Both the position numbers and the translations under genes were made by a program. This document shows positions 35,531 through 48,900 of a stretch of DNA of 64,000 nucleotides, one piece after another. The notes under the pieces are model-generated. The model was not told where the DNA came from, searched no databases, and saw only the letters and a list, made by a program, of their open reading frames with translations. Each line of letters begins with the position of its first letter. Positions within the stretch are counted from its first letter, which is position 1. The DNA is from Isoetes taiwanensis. Lineage: Eukaryota; Streptophyta; Lycopodiopsida; Isoetales; Isoetaceae. The DNA lies in NCBI GenBank assembly GCA_021234155.1, contig JAJEKV010000017.1, positions 737,467 to 801,466 of the forward strand, read 5' to 3'.

Positions 35531-38500
35531 TTCATATTTCAAAATCATAGGTGGACTGTAAGCGAGACGAGAAGTGCCCAGAGGCCTCAACATACGATCT
35601 GGGACGTAGGATCGACGAATCCGACGGCTGTAGTAGTCCAAGGTGCACATTGTTCAATGAGCTTAAGATATGATTTAGGTATCAATATATGGCACCAGTA
35701 TATGGAGTTTGTCTTGTTGTTGCTGCTTAATTTTCTTGATGTTTGGGTAGTGGATAGCTTGAAATTGTCGGTCAATAAATCATGTACAACAACTTCTTGT
35801 AGTGAGGCATTGATATCTTTAGATATTTGTTTCAATTGGCTCGTTCAATATGTCATGTTTGCACTTGGGTCCTTGGGGTCCCATATCAAGTGATATTGGT
35901 TTTTCTACCTTGAGCTTGTCAAAATACTTAGCTCATGATGCTGATCATGTTTTAAATTTGGGGAATCTGATAAAATGTGCAACTAGCTAATATTGGCTTG
36001 TATATAGACCGTGTTTGGTTGTACATGCATCCATGTGCACAAGTCCTTGGCATTTCAAGCATTATACATTGCCAAAATTTAGAATTTTTCCTTTGAAGAC
36101 GAGCCAAGTTTCCAGCCTTGCCAGAACATCTTCAAGAACGAAAAGTAAAATGGACTAAAGCAGACTTAGGAAGAGCTCAGACGATCGACAACAGAAGAAG
36201 ACCATCCATCTTACAGCAATAGCCATTGAATCCAGCTATTAATTAGTTAGCAGTCATTGCCAGCACGCTCGACAATTTTGGCATTTTTCTCTCACATCCA
36301 TCTAGTATGTATCTTGTTGTCAACTCTCGTGCCCATATGAGCAGGAAGGGAAGTGACAAGTTCCAGACAAGTATTTATATAAGGCGCAAATTTTCATTCG
36401 GTAATAAGCAATCTATATTATGATTTACATTCTATACTGCCAAGATTTTTATATTCTTTAATTATTCAATCTTTGTCTTTGATGCCTCATGAATCTAAGA
36501 AAACCCGTAGATCCGATCATCCTTAGTATCTCCTTCCAGATTGAGCCAAATAGTGATACGGGTTTGCTCACCAAGATAGAGTCCCCACTTGAGCCTTCCC
36601 TCACCTCTAGATCCAGGGCAGCTTTTCCACAGCAAGCTCTTCGCTAGTGCCTACCAGATTAAAACTTGGTCTTCAATCTGGTGAGATTTTAAGTTTATTA
36701 AAAGGTACAAGTTTTGGGGAAAATATTTTTTTCTTGCATGATATAAACATTGCTTCTTATTTTTCTTATCATGAAATTTAGCAAGAGGATAGAAAAATGT
36801 TAAAGATCACCACAACATCTCCCCATGGAATTGTATTAAAAAGAGTAAAACAAGCACAAAAGTATGTAAGGTCACTAAGTCTAGCTACGGAAATACACCC
36901 ATACCATGTTCATAGAGGTCAAGACCCCGCCATCGACGATGAAGACGAATAGAAAACCTACTAGTCCACTGACGATGAAGTGCCCACTCCAGCCAACTCA
37001 CCAATGTGACAATGGCCAGAGTGCCCCTCTAATGATACAACCAGTTGTACATGAAAGATTCACCAAAGTCTTGTCGCCTATACTTTTTATTGGTAAGTTC
37101 CCTGATGATAATACAATTCCTCGAGTTGTCAAGGCACACTTTCAAAGATTATCTCTATTTAGCTTGAGTCGATTATGATCAAGAAAAGCAATTCAATTTC
37201 GCCCTTTTGTTGGAGTGCACAATAGTGGCATGGTTTACTAATGGAAAGTACAACATACATTTTTGTATTGAATGTATTGTTCAAGGACATTATCTTTAGT
37301 TAAAGCACTACTCTAACTCTTGAATTTCCTAAATAAAATCTCTGACAAGAAAATCCTTACCTCTACTAGGTATCTTGACAAAGAAATTCTTATCCCTGCC
37401 GTGTATCCTGACTGGTTCAATTCCCTTTACTTCATGTTGATCTCTATTTGTAAATCCTGCCTCTCCATAATCGTTAGCCCTCTTGTATTTTGATCTCATT
37501 TGGAGGTATACCTCACAGCTCAGAAGTCTCGGACCCCTAACAAGTGCCCCCTATTTTACCTTTTATTTTGTGTTTGAGAAATGGGCTAAATTCTAGTCTC
37601 ATTATCTCGAGTCCCATAAGTCAGCATTTCGATCAGATTTCATTGTCTGAAAAGCGTACCTATCAAGTCATACAAACATATTTAATACTTACATTATATA
37701 TTCCACCCGCGTCTTCTGCTTCTTACTGTATACTTTATATATTGCGTCGTGGTTTTTGTATGTCATGTAAAAGTATTTAAGTATTTTGTATGTGGGGACT
37801 TGTGATGTTCCAATATATTATATGCAATGAATACATATATTATGCTACCACATCACAATACATGTCAACTAGATGACATGTACACGATTATTATATGCAT
37901 GACTCGACATGGGTATGCCATGTACGAAGCCTGCGTGTCAAGAGCCTATAGGTGGTGACCGCATGAAGATACATTAGTATGAGAGTGCATGGCAATCATT
38001 GGCGTTGTTGGATTACATTTGACAATACAAGGAATTTATCACGGTGGCTAAGGCATATCGCATAACCCAGCCGCGCTGTAATCAAAGCGGCGCCGCATGG
38101 AGGTTATTTTGCAGCCGCTATACTTTCTATATAAGATTCATGGATGTGGATTTCATTTTGAGTCAAAAATTCTCGTTTTTTGTCGTTACTGTAGGGCCAT
38201 TAGTTGTCCATTAGGTCAAATGGGTCAGCCTAGCTTGGCTCCGCTGTGATTTATTCCAACGTGTCATCAAGCTTGGATCGCTTGTCCATATCAACTTAGT
38301 GGATTAGGGTCAGTGGCTTCAAGATTGGCGGCACGTTGCCTTGCATTACCGTGAGCTGCTCCGGTGATGTTCTATAGTGCGTGGATGTCGTCTTGATGAT
38401 GCTAGGAGAGCACTTACCCTTTTATGCCTCCCAGTGGTACCGTGTATGAATGTTCAATATTAAATAGGGAGGTGGACTACATGGAGGTGAGTACTGAACA

Positions 38501-39150
38501 ATATGTAAGCAAGAGGAAAACATGTAAACCAAACTTGTTATGGGCCCATTTTTTAGATTAAACTTTTGGTGAGGGCTTGGTTACAAGTTTTATAAGAACT
38601 AGTAACGGTTCCGAAAGTGTTGCCAGGGCATAAATACTGGTTCTATTGTAGAGATAGAAAGTAGTTAAATATATATGCATTAATGAAGTATCCTTAGCAC
38701 TGAGTCATTCAATGCATTGTACATTGTGACATCGTTAGTTTCATGCTTTCAATGAAAACTATTTGATAGTGGTATATAATTTACAATTGTCCTCTTTTTG
38801 GATTGGGGGACGGGGTTGGTTTTAGAATTGAAACATTTGTGAGAGTTGAACCTCATTCCTTATAATTGTCTTGTTGCATTTTGGATAATTAGTTGAATTT
38901 GCAATTTTTGTGCATGATTCTAAAAGGGAAGGGAGGTGTGAGTCTGAGTATGAAGTGCATTGTCAATCTTCAATATCATCATGAGCAAAAGGCCTTTACC
39001 ATGGCCATGAAGAAAGGGATAGAATATAAATGTGAAGAAGACACATTTAGCATAGGTACTATGGTGTGAAATGCATAATGATATGAACTACAAAATGCCA
39101 AGAAGACACCTAGCTAATATAAAGTAGATAGAAATGTCAGGAAGACACCC

Positions 39151-39284
39151 TAGAATAGAATAGAATAGAATAGAATAGAATAGAATAGAATAGAATAGAA
39201 TAGAACAGAATAGAATAGAATAGAATAGAATAGAATAGAATAGAATAGAATAGAATAGAATAGAATAGAATAGAATAGAATAGA
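39151..39284. repeat. (TAGAA)n microsatellite, about 27 units
   Basis: About 134 bp of the pentamer TAGAA with one interruption, TAGAACAGAA at 39201-39210. Such purity implies recent expansion and likely length polymorphism. Confidence 0.98.
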
Positions 39285-41479
39285 TTTTTAACGCCCACCT
39301 TAGACCAATAGGTCAGCGGGACCCATACAATGGGCTAGGTTTTTTATTGAAGTGCCTATCGAGTCCATGTTGCTAACATCGACTTACATTGATTCGTAAT
39401 TCAAGGCATCATCTCCATCACACATCGCTAAGTGGAAAGACAAAACTGATTTTCATGTTGAAGAAAATAATAAAATGCGATGCTACATTAAGTAAAAATC
39501 ATTTAACTACGTTTAATTTGACATGGCAAGATATAAACCGGGACAAAGAAGCTCTGTGATGTCTCTTCAATGCCCTGACATCATGAAGCAACCTTCTTAA
39601 AACATGAAATGCTACTTTTCTTATGTATAACATGGGTTTTCTCGCTATGTATCCTACAACAATAATGTCATATCTTCAAGATATGTGGAGTATCATTTTA
39701 TTCTATCTTTAGGCACATAATACATCCAATGTCATGTTCGTAGTAGCAAACACTTAAATAAATAGACACTTATAAACATAGTGACGAAGCAAGGAACATA
39801 AGAACACTAACTAATGCCGCCAACATAAAAATCCAATAGTGGTAAAAAATACCCCAATAGAAGTCATTGAACTCTTCAAAATGCTTATTAGTCAAACCTT
39901 AGTAAAAAGCCGCAAGTACAACTTGAGCACTCGAAATAAAAAAGAAATACTTTATTCATGTTCTTTCGAATCTCGAGGTTATTCAAAAAATAGACCTCTA
40001 AGAATCTAAACTCCACCATTTAAAGAGATGTTTCAGATCCGTGCATATTTTGCATCAAGCAATAACCAATGCGGAAGAGATAAAATCATTAAGTAAATAC
40101 AATCAAGATATGAATACAATAAAATGTTGTCATCAATGCCGTGATTTGCGAGAGTATCAAACTCATACCCTTAGAAAAAAAGAACGCTAAACTCATACCC
40201 ACAAAACCTTACAACAATGATTAGATCATGAAGTCTGGAGGCCAGTTAACTCCCCATTCTGACTTTGTCCTAGCCAATCTACTTCCTCAACTAATAAAAA
40301 ACAATCCCGATAAGAGCTCCTGTTATAATGTAGAGCTTAGATAATACACGATCTGCTAAGGCTAAATACACGACCTGTTAGAACACCATAGAAAATGCAG
40401 AGTATGAACAATCATGGTATGGAATAGGTAGACATATGTGCTCCATACATTTTTGCTCAAATATTTGGAGCTCCGAGCTTGTTCAAACCTAAAAAAAATG
40501 AAATAAAAAACCAACTTTTTCCTTTGGCCAATGCTGCACAGTCGGTGCATGCATCAATAAAGCTGGCAAATGTGGTGAAATACCTTCAGCAGATAGATAA
40601 TGAAAGAGCCGAATGGTCTCCTTAGCTGACCACTTTGGCCAAAAGCTGATATCATGGCAGTAGATGATACCACATCCTGTTATGGCATTTGTAGAAATAG
40701 TTTCAAGGCCTCCTCCAACAGACTCTGCTAAGCATAACAGACTTCTTCCTCGCTGCCTCCTTCCAATTAACCTGTTGCCATGACTCTTTAGCGCACTGAA
40801 GATTAGGACCATCAGCCATAACAATCTCAGAAGCATGAGAGGCAGAAGCAACATCGTGGAGAGTAGTAGGAACTATAGCTGCAGCTGATGGTGCTAACAC
40901 CGGAACTGTATGTAGAGCATCTTCGATAGCCGAGGAATGCAAAGCAACCGGCAAAGGTTGATCATAAATAGATGAAGAAATAACAATGGGAGCTTGAACC
41001 CGAAGAATGTTGAACAGATGTTCGAGACGACGAAAGTACCCCTAATTTAAAGCTAACAAAAGCCTCCTTATCGTGAAAACGGGACGAGCTAATTCTAGAC
41101 CATTCGTAAGCGAAGATCCATTTTTTTATACCAAGGCCCGCCTTCACAACTATACAACTGTAAGGCGAGTCCATCGGCATAGAAACACAAATTCTTAGAC
41201 CATTCATGATGGAATGTGAGATATGAACCCCAAGTCCCGCTGCAAATTGCAACTAGAAATTGATGAGCCATTAGATCGAGGATGATTAGGTAACGAGAAC
41301 CAAAGAAGGCATCTTTAATACACTAACCATATCCGTATAAAGCGAGGAGAATAATACCGGGTACTATTCAACGACATGATAATTTGAAGTATGTTGATGA
41401 TCATCTCAATGACGCGTAACATGATGATTGTGATGAGGCTATTAACCACCAAGGTGGCACAAGGAGTATGATTATATTC

Positions 41480-41614
41480 AGGTATGGGTGGTTTTTCTTA
41501 GTGGACTATTTCGCCCTCTAGGTTTTGAGTCCCATGTCACGCATCCCTTGTATGTATCTTGATTTTTGATTATCATTGATAATAGATTGTCGCCCCTTTA
41601 AAAAAAAAAAAAAA
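41480..41614 (+). mobile_element. Poly(A)-ended retroposon 3' end (LINE-like)
   Basis: The plus strand ends in A15 at 41600-41614, preceded by an AT-rich tail typical of plant LINE 3' ends (GATTGTCGCCCCTTT before the A-run). No reverse transcriptase was seen directly upstream, so this may be a severely truncated copy. Confidence 0.35.
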
Positions 41615-43518
41615 TGACTTTGCTAAGCATAGGTAACAATAAAAAAATTGCAAAGACATGTAAATAAATAATATGCTTAAAATAATGTCATTATCTAAGC
41701 CTCTAAGTTTATTTGCCAAACATAAACCGTAATAATTGTATTACATGTGCAATACTTGGACGTTAAAAAAACTATTCTATTCTATTCCGTGCATTTGCTA
41801 GAAAATGTTTAATTAATTCCTCGGGTTGGTCGTGGTTGAATGTGGGTCGAGATAATAACATCCCAAGACACTACACTACGCCATAGCATTTTTTAAATAG
41901 ATTAAAAGCTTCGCGAAGATCCCCTTGTTGGTCATGGGCTGAGATCATGATGGTCAAGCAAAACATCGTGGTTAGTCATTTGCTCAAACAAGACTAAACC
42001 TTTCTCAAGTCTACCAATTTAAACATGGCTTGCCATCATAGATTTTCAAACGATTTACATCCCGCGATGACCCTCGTTGAACAATGCATCCAGATACATC
42101 AATTTCCTTGTTAAGCATATGTCCCAATCATCATGTTCCATGTACAATTATTTCTCAACTTCATGTTCACAAATACAATCCAAGCCGTCATGCTTCTTTG
42201 GGCTTCAATATATATTCTCATAAAAATTATCTTATCCTGGACTTCTATGAGGACTTCATAAAAAGAGTCATTATGGTGGCATGCCTTTGGTTCCTACATA
42301 CCATGTCAAATTTGGCATAATCTTAAGCACCAAATCACATGCCTCAGGACAGAACTTTCATACAAAGAAAAAGCACAGGCACTAAAGCTTTCAATACTTA
42401 TGTATTTCTGTTCATAATTTTTAAGATGCCACTTCTGTTCCGATCAATCCACATGAGTGACAATACAATTTGATAGACCATCTAGGATCCATAATCTGCC
42501 CACAAAACTAATGTGTACCTATCAATCATGGAGATCATGTAATAGTATATTTTCGCCCGCACGTAGTGTACATCTAGATAATAGTTGGGCTTCCGTTGCA
42601 ACTGCTCAACGATGGGATCCCCGAGGCAATGAGATATGCATCTCTACAACCACATAGATGTCATCCAAGCCGATGTAGTGGTGCTACAACAAAAATATTT
42701 CAAAGCTGTGCACGTGATTGCAAACCAGAAAAAAAAAAAACTTCTAGTTATGTCCTATGTTGTCCTACCCATGCCAAAAAATCATACCAAAACGTCAAGA
42801 TATCACTTGATAGCATAGTGGTAGTTAGAGAAGTAAGCATCGATATGAAGCTTTTAAAAATTGAACATACCGCTACAGAAGACGCCTCGCTTCTAAGATC
42901 AGATGGGTCTCAATTTTTTTACCAGAATTGCACAGAGATAGCCAGAAGACAAACTACTATTTCTATCTTCTACACACATCTCATGCCTTATCAAAATCCA
43001 TGCTTCCGTATCCATGAAAACCCAACCAGAAATTTTACCAATATCTCTTTCGCAATCTTTGGAGCATCAGAAGAATTTTTTGATAGCCAAAACCTTCAAA
43101 ACTTCAGAAAAATAACTTAACAAAAATTCCAAAAAGTTTCCTTCCAAACTGAAAATCCAAATTTAAACAGTAGACAATATTAGAGGGAAGCTTGGATTTG
43201 GCATTCCAAAAGAAATGGCTCATAACAGTGCAAATACCATTACTACTAAACTGCAATTGCATCTTGTTCTACATATGTTGGACCATGCAAATGAGATTCA
43301 ACAGATGCTGAATCTTGAGTTCAGTCATAGGAAAGTTGAATTTGCCAAATTTGAGCCTAGATTTCTAATAGCTGCGCGTCTTTGAGGATCCAGCGAGCCT
43401 CTTTTAGATCATGGAGGAGAAGCTAATATGTTTGAAGAAAGTGATGATTCCTACTAGTACCCTTAGAAGACTGCTGAAAATGCCACTGGGGCTACAATAC
43501 GATAAAAAACAACCCAAC

Positions 43519-43572
43519 CCAATACAATACAATGCAATGCAATGCAATGCAATGCAATGCAATACAATACAA
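43519..43572. repeat. (CAATA/CAATG)n microsatellite
   Basis: Pentamer array: CAATACAATA, then CAATG repeated about six times, then CAATACAATA again. A block of one variant embedded in the other shows homogenisation in the middle. Confidence 0.95.
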
Positions 43573-43695
43573 GACAAATACTACATGTTACTGGATGAGG
43601 AGGGATGCTTTCGAGATAGTGATACATATCTTTTGTTGATAGACTACCATTGGTAATGCAGGATAGTTAGGCATGTCCTCCGATCGAGCCCGGTC

Positions 43696-43950
43696 CTGTG
43701 ATGTCCCCTTACCCCATATGATGCCCCGGTTGTTTAAAATAAGGAGATCCTCTCATGTCAACTCCATTTGTCGACAGGAGGCCATCCATATGACGTCGAC
43801 CTTGGCTCGTGCTCCGGAAACATGAATGTGTCATTGCCCCGTCTTCCTTAGGGTCGAACTAAGTCTAGAAATGTAAATATAAGCACAGACAACATGCACA
43901 TACCAACATATAAATACCCACCACGAAGGGTGGGGCACCATCATAACTGC
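43696..43950 (+). mobile_element. LTR-like fragment starting TGTGATGTCCCC (copy A)
   Basis: Begins TGTGATGTCCCCTTACCCCA and contains ATGATGCCCCGG, TGTCATTGCCCCGTCTTCC, and CCACGAAGGGTGGGGCACC near its far end. The TGTGA(T/C)...CCC start is typical of plant Ty3-type LTRs. A diverged relative is at 55448 with the same landmarks in order. No inner coding region was found. Confidence 0.5.
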
Positions 43951-44290
43951 ATCAAGTCGACGATATTTTGGTCGACGCCGTCAAACTTTTAAAGAAAGTC
44001 GAACTTCAGAAGTTCTCCGGTTGACGAAAAATTGCTATTTTGGCCAAACTTTTGAATTTTGCTCGTATAAGCTATTTTTGGCTAATTGTAACTAAAGTCT
44101 ACTTTGAATAGAATTCAGGAGAAATTTTTGGTTATAGCTCGGTCAACTATGATAAGTTTTGGTCCATGCGCCCCCATTTGGCAATTTTACAGATTGTACT
44201 TTACACTTAAGACATACTTATAATACTAATGTGAGGCAACTTCATTACCAACTCCACTAAGTATACGAGCCAAAAGTACAAGACCTTATG

Positions 44291-44302
44291 GCTCTGATAC
44301 CA
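44291..44302 (-). other. Copia-type primer-binding site remnant
   Basis: GCTCTGATACCA is the exact reverse complement of TGGTATCAGAGC, complementary to initiator-Met tRNA. On the minus strand the preceding bases read GTGTTTCAT, consistent with an LTR ending in CA just before the site. The LTR body would lie at about 44304-44470; its outer end could not be found. Confidence 0.5.
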
Positions 44303-45905
44303 ATGAAACACATCCCACACCTTACGCCTAGGGTGAACCACCTGTAAGAGAAGGATATATGCCCCAGCTCTACAATGCCCAAAGGAACACACGTAAGCTA
44401 GAGAGAGAAGAGGGTTAAACCATCTTACCTCCAAAGTACGCCAATGCATGCCGTAGCTTATTGTTAGGTACTACCAAAGAAAGTTGTTTGAATACTGAGT
44501 CTCAGGACCTTTCCTACAACAATAATGCTTACCAACAAATTGGCCAATTAGATGCAATAAGGCTAGGGTTCCACTTCCTTTCTCTTAAGCCCCCGTGGGG
44601 ATTCACCTTGATCAACAGATAACCCATGAGAGTTCAACGGAGGGGTGTTTTTTTGGACCATTTTATATGACGATACTTAGGGGTTAGGGGTTTTTAGGCA
44701 CTAATTTGGAGCAATATCTATACATGGAGGGGTCAAATTGCCTTTTAAAATTGTGTATACAAGGGGGGTTTTTTGCTACCCTCCGAACGCAGATGCCATA
44801 CCCCTTATGTATAAGTGCATCCCCCGGGTGTGAGGAGAGGATCAACCATGGATGCTGGAGGCATGATCTAGAGCTAGGGGATTACAATGCCCGAAGAAGA
44901 GCCCATAATACTACTCCAATAATTGAGGGCTCACCAAGGCACCTTGACGATCCAATTAAGCATAGAATCTAGGAATCTATTGAAAACCAAGGGTTCGAAC
45001 TCTTAATGGTCGTGCCGAACACGATTTGGCTTGAGGAATGAGAGAGCAAATCTTTTTAAACTATTTCGAGTTTAATGTTGGTTTCCAAACTCCAGCTCAT
45101 CGAGGGACTCTAACCCCCTCGGCCCCTTCCCCGACATCCCCAACTAGCGCAGACAAGCTCGTTGATGCTAAGTTGGACTAGGCCCTAGTTTGTGCTTCTA
45201 AACATCTTGTAGCAATCCCACAATTGGTCCATGAAGATCACATGTGGGCTTGATTTGGGAGCCGAAATAGGTTAAGGCCTCTAGACTAGCTGCAGATTAA
45301 ACGTCGAGTTAGCAGCGGGAAACTAGTTGCATTAAGGGTTAGAAGAGTGTCCACATGTCGTCGTAGGATTTGATGCAGGGGCAAGATTGCTCATACCCTA
45401 ACTTGTTGAAATTACCCCCATATTCAGTAGTAGGTATTTAGGCCTAGATGGTAGGCAAGAATATTGCTTTTCGGTGCAGGCAGAAAGCAAAGGTAAACTG
45501 AAATTCTTGCCAGGCCTATTATGCATAAGGTTACTAAGCTATATTGACAGAATGTTTGGCGAAAGTAGACTCCATAAGAATAATGAGCACCTGGCACTGC
45601 GCGAGTGGATATTACACGCAACTAATCTTTTACGTTGTTGAAGAAAATGTGTGATATTGCTTATGTCACCTGCAGGGTCTTTCTTGAACAGGCATTGCTG
45701 GGTGCCAAGTATTAACATTGTTTTGGACGGATGTGCAATGCCACGAACCAGCGTGTGGAATAAACATGTCAACAGTGGAAGCTTTTTTTCGACATTTTGA
45801 CATCTAAGGCCCACACCCACTATCATATCATGGAGGAATCCGGACAATTAGCAGCACCCAAATGTCCAAACGCAAATAGACATTTGATGGGAAGTCCTAT
45901 TTTTG

Positions 45906-48900
45906 ATGGGGATTTCCTCCATTACTCCAGGTGAATCATACTTACTTGTTGCCCTTGGCTTCTGGCTTTTGTATTTCTGTAAAGCTGAAGAAATGGCGCA
46001 GAAGGATGGAGCTTGGAGCTGCATGGCATCATTCGGTTTAAAATTTCTATGCGTTCTACTCAGGTCTTTGATGATATGTGCCTTTGCAGGATGGCTTCGT
46101 ATGGATATGCGACCCACTTCCAGATGGAAACCCTTCTGGAAGTCTGTCAACAAAAATACACGTTCTTTTGGCACCTCAGGTTTGGATTTGCTTATGTGTT
46201 GCTTTTGATGGCAATTAATAGTATATCTAAAGAATGTCATTTATGGCCTTAAAGAATTTCGTGCCTGTTTACTTACCAAAGGCTCTGTTTTAAAAATTCT
46301 CGTTGCTAGCATAGGAGATGGTTCTGCAGCTGTCTTTGATTGCGAAGTTGATCATATCATCTAATGTAGCATGCTTGAAGTGCATTATATCTGATTTGAT
46401 TCTTGCTTATTTGCAGAGCCATTTCTAATATTCTTCAGTTGCCAAATATTAATCATTTCACTTGTCGGTAACGATTTACTTAAGGATCAAAGTGAAAAGA
46501 AGGATGTGTATGTAAATTGAACATACAGTTTCAGATCTCGCTTTTATTTTGGAATTTGATTATTCTCCTTAATAAGTTTGTCTATTTTTCTTAGGATACG
46601 CAAAAGAGCACCAAAGTTTAGCATATGTACATATCCTATCCATGGTCCTTTTAGAACAGCTTCAATTGCAGAAATGTTTATTCTAGCAATATTTGTGGCA
46701 CTACTTGTATGGATATTCGTGATCTCTTTGTTGGCAATGACAAAACTACTGGTGCGCCAAGCTACCAAAAAAAGTTGGCAAGTGTCCTTCCAAAAACACA
46801 AGAGCAAGGTGATGCAGGGTAAGTGGTTCTTAATCAAGGCAGTTAGGTCAAATTTACTTAGCACTAGGTATGTTGTTTTGTTGCAACTCATTTTTGCAAA
46901 TGCAATGCTTTAGATGGAGGAAGAAAATTGATATAGCAGCATCAAAACTTGGATTAGCTGGCTTGCCTTGTTTGGCAATGCTGTTTCTTCCAGTTTCACG
47001 AAAATCAGGGATTCTACAACTCATAAATGTCCCATTTGCGTATGGTGTAAGATACCATATTTGGGTGGCAAATATCATGATGGGAATCTTTACAGCCCAT
47101 GGAATCTTACATATAGTATATTGGAAAATCTCTAAACCACCGAGACAAGAGGTATTGACATTTTTCCTCAACTTCAGGTATTTTCATTATTGGAAATATT
47201 GAAAGATTGTTCATTGTCGACATGTATCAACTTAATTTTTAAAACTGCCTTGCAGCTTTGGACTTGGACAAGAAAAGAGTATAATGGGATTTGTGGACTT
47301 GCCACTTGGATAACTGGTATGATAATCTGGCTAACTTCATCTTATCCAATCAGAACATGCAAATTTGAGCTTTTCTACTACAGCCATCACCTGTACTTTC
47401 TTTTCATGGTCGGTTTCGCCCTACATGTGGGAGACAGGCAATTTTGTGTTATCTTGGCTGGATTTTTCTTGTTTTGTATAGACCGTTGTCTAAGATTTGT
47501 GCAATCCCAAAGGCATCTTGCAACAATTTCTGTCCGAATGTTATCAAATGAGACAATGCAAGTATGCATTCCAAAACATCACCGTAAGCCCTCCCTCCCT
47601 TCCTCCCTCTCTCGGTAGATGAATTGTTTTTCTTGGCATGATATTGTATTCCTGTAATGACATGAGTTGATTGTATTGACTCATCTTTATTGTGCAGAAC
47701 ATAAATATCACCCTGCAAGTGTCATATTTTTAAATCTCCCTGCAGTTTCTAAATTTCAGTGGCACCCTTTCACGGTTGCATCTAGCTCCAGTATAGACCA
47801 CGATCACATTATGCTCTTGATTAAATGTCGCGGAGATTGGACAAGAAAACTTAGAATTATTATAGAGGAACAAAATATCAAGAGCAATTATGGTAGTGTC
47901 CTGCAAGCTGCTTATGAAGGTCCATATGGTTGCGATTTGGATTATCTCAAGGGGTAAGTCATCTCTTTATGTGCCATTCTGCAAAGGAATTTTGTTCATG
48001 AATAATCGTACTTGAAGTTGTTTTTTCTGTATGACATAGTCTTCTGCAGCAATGACAAAACAAGCCATAGTGTTGTCCCCATACATATTAATGGCTTTGC
48101 ATCCTTTGTCACATTGATGAGTATTGCTTACCCTGTGTGGGAGATTCCCCTTTTCCGGCTTGAAATGCTTAATGTAGTAAATAGACATCTCAGCTTCAAA
48201 CATTCCCATTTGTATGGTATTTAGGGGCCGTGTGCTTAAGCTGTACTGCCATTGGTCTATGGTAGAGGAAAGGAATGCGTAGAACTAAGTTTGTAGATTG
48301 ATATGCATGGACTACCAGGATCACATGCTAGATTACCATATGTAATTCCTGTAGTATTTGATTGATCTATTAAGCTCATTATGCCATAGTATTTTAGTAT
48401 TAGATTTAGTGTTAGAGGGACAACGCGTCAAACACAGAATTGACGTATTTTCTCACTGTCAGATATGATGTTCTATTTTTCATAGCTGGAGGAAGTGGGA
48501 TATCACCGTTTGTTGGACTTCTAAGAGATTTGCTGTGTAGACATAAATTGCAACAAAGCCATGTACCACAGAAAGCAATTTTAATTTGGGCAGTGAAGAA
48601 GTCAGAGGAGATCCCAATTCTTGAACTTGTTTCTCCATATTCCCTTTGCCCAGACCACCAAGATACTCTGAATTTGATAATTGAAGTTTATGTTACTGAA
48701 GAAAAGGACATGTATGTAGATGCCGAGAACAATAAGCAAGCAACTGAAATAGCTGAAGAGGTTGTTACTGCGAACCATAACTTGAAGCATATTAGGTTAA
48801 ACAGGCAAAATAGTAGGTTCTTGTTCAACATGAGTAGTAGCACATTGCCTTGCCTGGTTATGCTTTCTTCTATGGCAGGATACTTACTAATAGCAGCATT

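Larger units (their letters stand above)
33831..45905. other. Gene-poor 12-kb region with repeat fragments
   Basis: No gene could be supported. Apart from the repeats listed separately, the interval contains LTR-like text near 36.0-36.6 kb (a TATA-like ATTTATATAAGGC at about 36370 followed by an AT-rich leader) and minus-strand frames at 40.4-41.25 kb that look protein-like but match no family known to me. Phrases in 34540-34720 are rich in CTTGAG/TTTCCTCAAG. Confidence 0.45.

Noticed and set aside
40362-41252. Minus-strand frames that looked like a gene
   Set aside because: Three overlapping frames with many stops between them and no recognised domain; not enough to support a gene.
44960-45040. 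tRNA-like GGTTCGAACTC motif
   Set aside because: It is a good B-box match, but no cloverleaf can be drawn: no paired acceptor stem or anticodon arm was found around it.
46179-46252. Continuation of FRO exon 1 through the frame FGFAYVLLLMAINSIS
   Set aside because: It looks like a membrane helix, but using the GT at 46180 and the small exon at 46417-46467 gives a better FRO match and keeps the frame, so the open frame past 46179 is probably intronic.
45848-47718. Long minus-strand frames across the FRO gene (for example 45848-46240 and 46544-46891)
   Set aside because: They lie opposite real FRO exons and show no motif of their own.
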